A DNA stretch of 12,439 nucleotides from Haloferacaceae archaeon PL-Br10_E2g29 (GTDB taxonomy: Archaea; Halobacteriota; Halobacteria; Halobacteriales; Haloferacaceae), in NCBI GenBank assembly GCA_001563965.1, contig LKMS01000025.1, positions 1 through 12,439 of the forward strand, read 5' to 3'. A program made the position numbers and the translations under genes. The number at the start of each line of letters is the position of its first letter. The stretch's first letter is position 1. Positions 6,535 through 12,409 of this stretch are shown here, piece by piece. The notes below the pieces were generated by a model that did not search any database, had not been told where the DNA came from, and worked only from the letters and a program-made list of their open reading frames with translations.

Positions 6535-6786
6535 TTAGCCGAAGTGCCAGCGGGTGACGAGCGCAACAACGAACACGGTTGCAGCCGTTACCAACGCGCT
6601 CACGAGCGTGCCGCGTGGCGTTGCAGCGCCGACAACCGCAGTCGTCGTGCCCGCGGCTCCGCCGGCAGCCGTTGCGCCACCAACGATGGCGGCGAGTCCG
6701 ATACAGCAGAAGCTGAGTAGTCCAATAATCGACAGGGCGCCGAGAAATGAGGATTCGCGCTCCGCATCGGCGTCGTCGTCGCTCAC
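6535..6786 (-). CDS. Small Gly/Ala-rich membrane protein, second gene of a micro-operon
   Basis: An 83-residue protein starting with GTG at 6786. The acidic head SDDDADAERESS is followed by a hydrophobic segment (about 15-37, including the pair Cys27-Cys28), a Gly/Ala/Thr-rich stretch (36-56, with small residues spaced like a glycine zipper) and a second hydrophobic segment (about 59-77) with the short tail TRWHFG. I predict two membrane helices, or a hairpin packed through glycines. The GTG overlaps the stop of the upstream Cys-rich gene in a GTGA (6783-6786), so the two are probably translationally coupled. No family is recognised. Options include a small membrane partner or anchor for the Cys protein, or an unrelated membrane microprotein; the sequence does not decide. 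Confidence 0.7.
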   Translation of the reverse strand: MSDDDADAERESSFLGALSIIGLLSFCCIGLAAIVGGATAAGGAAGTTTAVVGAATPRGTLVSALVTAATVFVVALVTRWHFG

Positions 6787-6905
6787 GGTACGTAGTGACA
6801 GACCTCGTTCTTCCCCGACTCACAGAGCCGTTCAAGCGTGTTGCATGCCCGCGTGTTTCCGTCGACGCACTGCCTTCGAAGCCGCGCTAAATTTTTCTGT
6901 TTCAT
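6783..6905 (-). CDS. 40-residue four-cysteine microprotein with an internal repeat
   Basis: Taken from the ATG at 6905 (MKQKNLARLRRQ), this encodes 40 residues with Cys13, Cys21, Cys28 and Cys36. The cysteines form two copies of C-x2-G-x4-C: CVDGNTRAC (13-21) and CESGKNEVC (28-36), 15 residues apart. The pattern could bind a metal ion such as zinc, form two disulfides, or be a minimal Sel1/Hcp-like helical half-repeat (which carry G-N-x-x-A-C-x-x-L). Unusually for this genome it is basic at the N-terminus. The longer frame to 7037 is rejected because it runs through the TATA box at 6943-6949. With transcription starting near 6920, the ATG would follow a leader of about 15 bases. The stop overlaps the next gene's GTG. 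Function unknown. Confidence 0.65.
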   Translation of the reverse strand: MKQKNLARLRRQCVDGNTRACNTLERLCESGKNEVCHYVP

Positions 6906-6942
6906 GATGTGGTGATCCGTCCCAACGTACGCTTGAGCCACA

Positions 6943-6949
6943 TTTATAA
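6943..6949 (-). promoter_or_regulatory. Strong TATA box of the Cys-rich/membrane micro-operon
   Basis: On the minus strand the sequence reads TTATAAA within a longer AT run (6943-6953) in otherwise GC-rich DNA. Initiation about 26 bases downstream would fall near 6920, leaving a leader of about 15 bases before the ATG at 6905, without a clear Shine-Dalgarno site. Confidence 0.6.
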
Positions 6950-6960
6950 TTATGTTGGTT

Positions 6961-6979
6961 CTGTGCCGCAATCGCACAG
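6961..6979. promoter_or_regulatory. Inverted repeat CTGTGC-N7-GCACAG upstream of the micro-operon TATA box
   Basis: A perfect 6-bp inverted repeat with a 7-base spacer lies 12 to 30 bases upstream of the TATA box at 6943-6949. The 13-base centre-to-centre distance between half sites is compatible with a dimeric DNA-binding protein. No regulator gene is adjacent. Confidence 0.4.
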
Positions 6980-7115
6980 GTACATTTCGTGTGTGAACTG
7001 AGTCACCCATAGACCAAGCGGACGGGCGCGCACCCATCGCGTGCGTGCATTAGAACGGGCAGACCCCGGTTGCACGGCGAGTCACGCATCTCGTCGGAAC
7101 GCACGAGTGGACGGA

Positions 7116-8561
7116 TTAGTCGGAGCGCTGGCCGTTGAGCACTTTCGCGGCCACGAGTACCGGATCCCAGACCGGACTGAACGGTGGCGCGTACGCCAGA
7201 TCGAGCTGTTCGAGTTCACAAACGTCCATCTCGGCGTCGAGCGCCGTTGCCAGCGTGTTGATCCGAACGGCCGCGCGGTCGGCCCCGACGATGGCCCCGC
7301 CGAGCAGTCTGCCGCTGTCGCGGTCGGCGACGAGCGTCACGTCGGTTGCGCTGTTGCCCGGATAGTAGCCCGAGCGCGAGCCGGCCGTAACCGTCGTTGC
7401 AACCGGATCGAAGCCGGCGGCAGTCGCTTCGGTCTCGTCGAGCAGACCGACCCGGCCGCATTCGAGATCGAACGCTTTGACGACGGCGGTGCCCGCGATG
7501 TCGCCCACGGGCGTCGGGTCGCCGCCGACGGTTGCGCCGATTGCCCGACCCGCGCGGTTGGCCGTGAGCCCCAGCGGCATCCACGCGTCCTCGCCGGTAA
7601 CGACGTGGCGGTCGGTTGCACAGTCGCCGGCGGCGTACACGTCCGGGAGCGTCGTTCGGCCGAACTCGTCGGCCAGAATGGCTCCACCATCGCCGTGGTC
7701 GACGCCGGTCCCCTCGAGCAGTTCCGTGTTCGGTGTAATGCCGATGCCGACAACGGCGAGTTCGACACCGAGTTCGGTCTCCGCGTCGTCGGCAGCAGTG
7801 CGATAGACGACGCCCTCGATTCGGTCGTCGCCAGCGAGCGCCTCAACCGGCGTGTTCGTGTGAACGGTCACGTTCTTCGCGCCGAGTTCGGCTTCGACCC
7901 GCTCGGCGACGGCCTCGCCGAACGCCGGCAACAGATGGTCGGAGCGGTGAAACAGGTGGACATCGAGCCCGCGGCCGACAAGCGCTTCGGCCATCTCGAT
8001 GCCGACGTAGCCGCCGCCGACGATCGCCGCCGTTTCGGGTGCGTCAAGCGCAGCGTTGGCCTCGACCAGCGAGCGATCCGCGGGCGTGTCGGCGATGCGT
8101 GCGAGGTCGTAGTCGGCGGGATCGGCGATGTAGGCGTCGATGGCGGCCGCCGCGTCCATGCTGTGGAGTGTGAACGCGCCGTCGAGGTCGCGCACGTCGA
8201 GTGGGCCAGTCACCGCCCGACCACCCGTGGCGACGAGGAGGTCGTCGTACGACTGGATGAATCGCTCGCCGTCGTGTTCGACACGAACCGTTTGTGCGTC
8301 GGGGTCGACGTCGGTGACCTCGTGGTTCCGCCGGAGGTCGATGCCGCGGTCGGCTGCCTTCGCTGGCGACAACGACAAGAGACTGCTGAGCTGGTCGATT
8401 CGCCCCTCAATAAAGTACGGCATCCCGCAGTAGGCGTACGAGATCCACTCGCCCTTTTCGAAGACGATGACCTCGCGGTCGGGGTCGGCTCGCCGGCATT
8501 TGCTGGCAGCGCTCAGTCCGGCCGCGTCGGCACCGACGACGACAAACGGTTCGCGTGACAT
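7116..8561 (-). CDS. FAD-dependent NAD(P)H oxidoreductase, CoA-disulfide-reductase / NADH-oxidase type
   Basis: A 481-residue flavoprotein of the class III pyridine nucleotide-disulfide oxidoreductases. The N-terminal FAD-binding motif VVVGADAAGLSAAS (7-20) is followed by SYAYCGMPYF (41-50). Cys45 there is the single redox-active cysteine typical of CoA-disulfide reductases and peroxidatic NADH oxidases. The NAD(P)H site is VGGGYVGIEMAE (181-192), the second FAD motif is VYAAGDCA (308-315), and the C-terminal dimerisation domain (about 350-481) ends LAYAPPFSPVWDPV, another mark of this group. About 20 extra residues at about 146-172 lie before the NAD(P)H site. The start at 8561 puts the FAD motif at residue 7 and has a CTTTTG box 26 bases upstream. 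It could reduce CoA disulfide, O2, peroxide or polysulfide; sequence alone cannot choose. It is divergent from eutB. Confidence 0.88.
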   Translation of the reverse strand: MSREPFVVVGADAAGLSAASKCRRADPDREVIVFEKGEWISYAYCGMPYFIEGRIDQLSSLLSLSPAKAADRGIDLRRNHEVTDVDPDAQTVRVEHDGERFIQSYDDLLVATGGRAVTGPLDVRDLDGAFTLHSMDAAAAIDAYIADPADYDLARIADTPADRSLVEANAALDAPETAAIVGGGYVGIEMAEALVGRGLDVHLFHRSDHLLPAFGEAVAERVEAELGAKNVTVHTNTPVEALAGDDRIEGVVYRTAADDAETELGVELAVVGIGITPNTELLEGTGVDHGDGGAILADEFGRTTLPDVYAAGDCATDRHVVTGEDAWMPLGLTANRAGRAIGATVGGDPTPVGDIAGTAVVKAFDLECGRVGLLDETEATAAGFDPVATTVTAGSRSGYYPGNSATDVTLVADRDSGRLLGGAIVGADRAAVRINTLATALDAEMDVCELEQLDLAYAPPFSPVWDPVLVAAKVLNGQRSD

Positions 8562-8584
8562 GGCTGATGGTCGCGGGCGACGGA

Positions 8585-8590
8585 CAAAAG
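8585..8590 (-). promoter_or_regulatory. TATA-like box of the FAD oxidoreductase gene
   Basis: On the minus strand CTTTTG is centred about 26 bases before the ATG at 8561, fitting a leaderless transcript. The match to consensus is modest. Confidence 0.35.
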
Positions 8591-8738
8591 TCTCCGGTGG
8601 CGATGCGTTGGGTGCTCGCAACCAGACGGAGCCGAAAAGGGAGATGAGGATCGCGAAAACTGACGCCAACGGCGGACGATGTGGAGCGCAGCCCAAGCGA
8701 CGGGGACAACTGTACTTTCTATTCAAAAACTTGTCTTT

Positions 8739-8748
8739 GGTAATTACC
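8739..8748. promoter_or_regulatory. GGTAATTACC palindrome upstream of eutB
   Basis: A perfect 10-bp palindrome about 49-58 bases before the eutB ATG at 8797. It could be an operator for the eut operon. Its AT core could alternatively be part of a TATA element giving a leader of about 27 bases. Which applies cannot be settled from the sequence. Confidence 0.35.
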
Positions 8749-8780
8749 CACATACATTGAAGAGCGCGGCCAAAGAGTTC

Positions 8781-8788
8781 GTATATAG
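8781..8788 (+). promoter_or_regulatory. TATA-like GTATATAG close to the eutB start
   Basis: GTATATAG is the best TATA match before eutB, but its centre is only about 12 bases before the ATG at 8797. A start site about 26 bases downstream would fall near 8810, inside the predicted gene and before the in-frame ATG at 8830. Either it is not the eutB promoter or translation starts at 8830. Confidence 0.3.
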
Positions 8789-8796
8789 AAAATACC

Positions 8797-10155
8797 ATGG
8801 CGATTACCTCCGCAATTGGTGGCGCACGGATGACATTCGACTCGGTGACAGACGTGCTCGCCAAAGCCAACGAGCGCAAAACTGGCGATGAGCTTGCGGG
8901 TGTCGCCGCTCGGTCGGATGCCGAACGTGTTGCCGCGAAAGACGCACTCAGCGAACTCACGCTTGAAACGCTCCGCGAAAACCCCGTTGTCCCCTACGAG
9001 GACGACGAGGTGACCAGAGTCATTCAGGACGCCGTCCGTGAGCCAGTTTACGAACGAATAAAAGCCTGGACTGTCGGCGAACTCCGCGAATTCCTCGTTG
9101 ATGCCAACACAACCGATGAAGATATTTGCGCGATCCGCCCCGGTTTGACAAGCGAGATGATCGCGGCGGTTGCCAAGCTGATGTCGGATATGGATCTCGT
9201 GTTGGTCGCCTCGAAGATGAGGGTGACCGCCCGCTGTAACAACACGATCGGCGAGCGGGGTCGGCTCTCGTTTCGCTTACAACCAAACGATCCGGCCGAC
9301 GACATCGACAACATTCTCGATTCAACCCGTGAGGGACTGGCCTACGGCGTTGGCGACGCGGTAATCGGCGTCAACCCCGTGACTGACAACGTTGGGACGA
9401 CGACCGAGATTTTGGAGGCCACGCGCGGAATCATCGACGAGTACGACATTCCAACCCAGAACTGCTGTCTCTCGCACGTGACCACGCAAATGGACGCCAT
9501 CCGCGAGGGCGCGCCCGCAGACCTGCTCTTTCAGAGCCTCGCGGGAACCGAAGCCGGCAACGACGAGTTCGGTGTCGACGTCGCGATGCTGGACGAGGCC
9601 TACGAACTCGGCAAACGACAGTGCAGTTCAGCGGGCCCGAACGTCATGTACTTCGAGACCGGCCAGGGCTCGGAGCTCTCGGGTGACGCCCACCACGGCG
9701 TCGACCAGCTGACCCTTGAGGCGCGCTGTTACGGCCTCGCCAAGCGGTACGACCCGTTCATCGTCAACACGGTCGTCGGCTTCATCGGCCCCGAGTATCT
9801 CTACGACGGCAAGCAGGTGATTCGCGCCGGCCTCGAAGACGTCTTCATGGGCAAACTCCACGGAATTTCGATGGGCATCGACGCCTGCTACACCAACCAC
9901 ATTCAGGCCGACCAGAACGATATTGAACGGCTCGCGATGTTGCTTGCGGAGGCCGCGAACTACTTCATCACCGTCCCGATGGGCGACGATGTAATGCTCA
10001 ACTACCAGTCGAACAGCTACCACGATGCGGCCTCGCTGTGGGAACTCCACGATCTGCGGCCGGCGGTCGCCTTCGAACAGTGGCTCGAAGAGCGGGGTAT
10101 CATGCGTGACGGAAAACTGACCGAGAAGGCGGGCGACCCGACAATCTTCACCTAA
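8797..10155 (+). CDS. eutB: Ethanolamine ammonia-lyase large subunit
   Basis: EutB is the catalytic subunit of adenosylcobalamin-dependent ethanolamine ammonia-lyase, which converts ethanolamine to acetaldehyde and ammonia by a radical 1,2-shift. The 452-residue length is essentially that of the enterobacterial protein (about 453). The TIM-barrel landmarks are present: LSFRLQPND (157-165), DAVIGVNPVTDN (187-198), YFETGQGSELSG (285-296), NTVVGFIGPEYLYDG (324-338) and GISMGIDACYTNH (356-368). The substrate and catalytic residues I recall for the bacterial enzyme, Arg160, Gln162, Asn193, Glu287 and Asp362, all occur here at the same numbers. That strongly supports the ATG at 8797, although a TATA-like box sits awkwardly close to it. 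It is first in an operon with eutC (10 bases on, with a ribosome site) and eutA. No shell or transporter gene is seen. Confidence 0.97.
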   Translation: MAITSAIGGARMTFDSVTDVLAKANERKTGDELAGVAARSDAERVAAKDALSELTLETLRENPVVPYEDDEVTRVIQDAVREPVYERIKAWTVGELREFLVDANTTDEDICAIRPGLTSEMIAAVAKLMSDMDLVLVASKMRVTARCNNTIGERGRLSFRLQPNDPADDIDNILDSTREGLAYGVGDAVIGVNPVTDNVGTTTEILEATRGIIDEYDIPTQNCCLSHVTTQMDAIREGAPADLLFQSLAGTEAGNDEFGVDVAMLDEAYELGKRQCSSAGPNVMYFETGQGSELSGDAHHGVDQLTLEARCYGLAKRYDPFIVNTVVGFIGPEYLYDGKQVIRAGLEDVFMGKLHGISMGIDACYTNHIQADQNDIERLAMLLAEAANYFITVPMGDDVMLNYQSNSYHDAASLWELHDLRPAVAFEQWLEERGIMRDGKLTEKAGDPTIFT

Positions 10156-10159
10156 GGAG
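10156..10159 (+). promoter_or_regulatory. Ribosome binding site for eutC
   Basis: GGAG directly follows the eutB TAA and lies six bases before the eutC ATG at 10166. A Shine-Dalgarno site on an internal operon gene supports both this start and co-transcription with eutB. Confidence 0.6.
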
Positions 10160-10165
10160 CAGCCA

Positions 10166-10912
10166 ATGGCTACGAACAATTCACCGGACGACCATGACGC
10201 GGTGTTGCAACGAATCGCCGACCGCAATCCCTCGCGGCTCGGCGTAGGGCGGGCCGGATCGCGGCCGAAAACGCGCACCCTACTCGAATTCCGCTCGGAT
10301 CACGGCGTCGCCCGTGATGCGGTCCAGAGTCACGTGAGCGACGAGCTTGTCGAGTCGATGGGGCTGTTTCCCATCCAAACGCTCGTCGAGGACAAAGACG
10401 ACTATCTCGCCCGGCCCGACAAGGGAAGAGAGATTTCCGACGAGACCGCAGCGCTGCTTCGTACAGAGTGCAAACAAGCACCGCAGGTGCAGGTTATCGT
10501 CGCCGACGGGCTGAGTTCGACGGCCATCGAGCGCAACATCCCCGACCTGCTGCCGATCCTCACCGATGGACTCGACCAGCGCGGGCTCGACGTTGGCACG
10601 CCGATTTTCGTCAGATACGGCAGAGTCGACGTGATGGATGCGATCGGCGAGGAGCTCGATGCCGAGTGCTGTCTCATCTTGATCGGCGAGCGCCCCGGAC
10701 TGGCGACCGCCGAGAGCCTGAGCGCCTACATGGTTTACGGTCCGAAGCGGGGAACGCCGACCGCAAAAAAGACGGTCATCTCGAATATTCACGCCGGCGG
10801 GCTGCCGCCGGTCGAGGCCGGTGCCGAAATCGCTGACCTCATTGCCGAAATGTGCGCAAAACAGGCGAGTGGGCTCGATCTCACTGCCGACGACCGAGAG
10901 TTCGCGAAGTGA
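10166..10912 (+). CDS. eutC: Ethanolamine ammonia-lyase small subunit, short N-terminal form
   Basis: EutC pairs with EutB and completes the adenosylcobalamin site of ethanolamine ammonia-lyase. Family hallmarks are RLGVGRAGSRPKT (24-36), LEFRSDHGVARDAV (40-53), DYLARPDKGREIS (79-91), VQVIVADGLSSTAIERN (108-124), GTPIFVRYGRVDVMD (143-157), LIGERPGLATAESLS (171-185) and ISNIHAGGLPPVEAG (207-221). The protein has 248 residues against about 295 in Escherichia coli. The deficit is at the N-terminus, where only about 23 residues precede the conserved core. The core itself looks complete, so the protein is probably functional. The start at 10166 has a GGAG ribosome site six bases upstream and lies 10 bases after eutB. 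eutA follows 30 bases after its stop. Confidence 0.96.
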   Translation: MATNNSPDDHDAVLQRIADRNPSRLGVGRAGSRPKTRTLLEFRSDHGVARDAVQSHVSDELVESMGLFPIQTLVEDKDDYLARPDKGREISDETAALLRTECKQAPQVQVIVADGLSSTAIERNIPDLLPILTDGLDQRGLDVGTPIFVRYGRVDVMDAIGEELDAECCLILIGERPGLATAESLSAYMVYGPKRGTPTAKKTVISNIHAGGLPPVEAGAEIADLIAEMCAKQASGLDLTADDREFAK

Positions 10913-10930
10913 GACGGCAGCGAGCGACGA

Positions 10931-10937
10931 CGGTGGA
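10931..10937 (+). promoter_or_regulatory. Ribosome binding site for eutA
   Basis: GGTGGAG lies five bases before the eutA ATG at 10943 within the 30-base eutC-eutA gap, which has no TATA box. It supports the chosen start and co-transcription. Confidence 0.55.
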
Positions 10938-10942
10938 GCACA

Positions 10943-12409
10943 ATGGGTGCTAATTCGACGCCAACCAACGCGTCGACGACGCTGACAAGCGTCGGCATCG
11001 ACGTCGGGACGACGACAACACACGTCGTCGTCAGCGAGTTGGCTGTCGACACAGCCGGCGGAACCGGGACCGAGAAACTCACCATCAGTGACCGAACCGT
11101 TCGCTTTCGCGGCCCGGTTCACGAAACGCCACTCATCGACCCCGAAACCGTCGACACCGACGCGGTCGCCGAACTCATTGCGACCGATCTGGCGACTGCC
11201 GGTGTGTCGCCCGACGCGATCGATACCGGTGCGGTCATCGTCACCGGTGAGACGGCCCGGACGGTGAATGCCGAACCGCTCGTGCACACACTTGCCGACG
11301 AGAGCGGAAACTTCGTTGTCGCCACCGCCGGTGCCGCACTGGAGGCGATTTTGGCCGGCCAAGGGTCAGGTGCGGCCGCCCATGCAGTCGACTCGCAGGT
11401 GACCGTCGCCAACGTCGATGTCGGCGGTGGGACGACCAACACCGCGATTTTCGACGCCGACGGCGTGGTCGAAACCCGTTGTCTCGATGTGGGGGGCCGG
11501 CTGGTCGCTGTTGCCGACGGACGGCTGACGAAACTGGCCGAGCCAGCCCGGTTGCTCAGCGAGGCTCACGGTCTGGGGCTGTCGGTCGGCGATCCGGTCG
11601 ACCCCGAGCAACTGTCCGCGCTCACCACAGCGATGGCTAGTCTCGTGGTCGATTCACTGCTCGGGCCGCCGTACCATCAGCTCACCGTCGAACTCTCGAT
11701 TGGGTCGTTGCCGACGGAGCCGCAGCCGCTCGATTGCATTGTTTTCACCGGGGGTGTTGGTCGGTTGGTTGGCGAGTCGCGCGATGCGACAGCACAGACC
11801 GAGCCGTTCGCGTACAACGACCTCGGGCCGTTGCTGGCGGCGGCGCTTGCCGAGGCGGCCGCTGACGCAGGGTTGAGCGTCAGACGACTCGCCGAGGAGT
11901 TACGTGCGACCGTTATCGGTGCTGGAACGTACACGACCCAGCTGAGCGGCCGGACGGTGTTCATCGACGCCGACCTCTTGCCATTGCGGAACCTGCCCGT
12001 GATTGCGACCGGGTCGCTGGCCGAGGTCGATGACGGTCAACTGACAGCGCCGCTATCGAGGGGTCTCTCGCAGGCAACCCGGCGGTATGATCTTCACGAC
12101 GTCGGCGGCGTTGTCATCGCTGTCGACGACGTTGGCGACCTCTCGTACGACCGACTCCGGGCGGTCGCCGACGCGTTTGCCGCGGTGCTCGGCGACAGCA
12201 ACCTCAACGAGATTCCAGTGGTTGTGGTTACGCAACAGAACTGTGCGAAAGCACTTGGCCAACTGCTCCACGCGCGATGTGCGGATCGGCCACTCATCGT
12301 AATCGATGAACTCGCGGTTGAAACCGGAGCGTACCTCGATATCGGTGAGCCAATCACACACGGAGAGACGGTTCCGGTCGTGGTCAAGACGCTTGTGTTT
12401 GGGTCGTAG
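10943..12409 (+). CDS. eutA: Ethanolamine ammonia-lyase reactivating factor EutA
   Basis: EutA is an ATP-dependent chaperone that releases inactivated cobalamin from ethanolamine ammonia-lyase so that intact cofactor can bind. It has the ASKHA (actin/Hsp70-like) ATPase fold: phosphate-1 motif VGIDVGTTTTHVVVSEL (17-33), VIVTGETARTVNAEPL (98-113), FVVATAGAALEAILAGQG (124-141), phosphate-2 motif VDVGGGTTNTAIFD (158-171), LDVGGRLV (181-188), adenosine motif IVFTGGVGRLV (266-276), and the EutA-specific RATVIGAGTYTTQLSG (321-336) and LPLRNLP (346-352). The C-terminal domain ends IDELAVETGAYLDIGEP (454-470) and VPVVVKTLVF (477-486). The 488 residues are close to the bacterial length plus a short polar N-terminal extension. 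It is last in the operon, whereas in enterobacteria eutA precedes eutB. The 30 bases after its stop show no gene start. Confidence 0.96.
   Translation: MGANSTPTNASTTLTSVGIDVGTTTTHVVVSELAVDTAGGTGTEKLTISDRTVRFRGPVHETPLIDPETVDTDAVAELIATDLATAGVSPDAIDTGAVIVTGETARTVNAEPLVHTLADESGNFVVATAGAALEAILAGQGSGAAAHAVDSQVTVANVDVGGGTTNTAIFDADGVVETRCLDVGGRLVAVADGRLTKLAEPARLLSEAHGLGLSVGDPVDPEQLSALTTAMASLVVDSLLGPPYHQLTVELSIGSLPTEPQPLDCIVFTGGVGRLVGESRDATAQTEPFAYNDLGPLLAAALAEAAADAGLSVRRLAEELRATVIGAGTYTTQLSGRTVFIDADLLPLRNLPVIATGSLAEVDDGQLTAPLSRGLSQATRRYDLHDVGGVVIAVDDVGDLSYDRLRAVADAFAAVLGDSNLNEIPVVVVTQQNCAKALGQLLHARCADRPLIVIDELAVETGAYLDIGEPITHGETVPVVVKTLVFGS

Larger units (their letters stand above)
8562..8796. other. 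Divergent regulatory region between the oxidoreductase gene and eutB
   Basis: These 235 bases contain no supported gene. The half near the oxidoreductase is GC-rich. The half near eutB (about 8711-8796) is clearly AT-rich and holds the GGTAATTACC palindrome and a GTATATAG sequence. This is where control of the eut operon should lie. Confidence 0.6.

Noticed and set aside
6911..6918. GGTGATCC on the plus strand, resembling a Shine-Dalgarno sequence
   Set aside because: No plausible plus-strand gene follows it. On the transcribed minus strand it reads as the complement, so it is probably chance.
6906..7037. N-terminal extension of the Cys-rich microprotein to an ATG at 7037
   Set aside because: The extension runs through the strong TATA box at 6943-6949 and the inverted repeat at 6961-6979, so it would lie upstream of the transcript start.
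7041..8558. A 505-codon plus-strand open frame opposite the FAD oxidoreductase gene
   Set aside because: It is antisense to a gene with clear FAD, NAD and Cys motifs. Its composition (rich in Arg, Val and Ala) is the usual shadow of GC-rich codon bias, and no domain is recognisable.
8717..8792. Inverted repeat TTTCTAT ... ATAGAAA in the eutB upstream region
   Set aside because: The arms are 7 bases with a spacer of more than 60 bases in an AT-rich stretch, which is easily explained by chance.
8562..8796. Possible cobalamin riboswitch before eutB
   Set aside because: I could not see the conserved B12-box or a structured leader, and such riboswitches are not established in haloarchaea.
8562..8960. 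N-terminal extension of the FAD oxidoreductase to an ATG at 8960
   Set aside because: It would overlap the start of eutB in antisense and cover the divergent promoter region. The FAD motif sits at residue 7 when the ATG at 8561 is used.
10280..11362. A 360-codon minus-strand open frame across eutC and eutA
   Set aside because: It spans two well-identified genes on the other strand and reads as a low-information Gly/Arg/Val-rich shadow.
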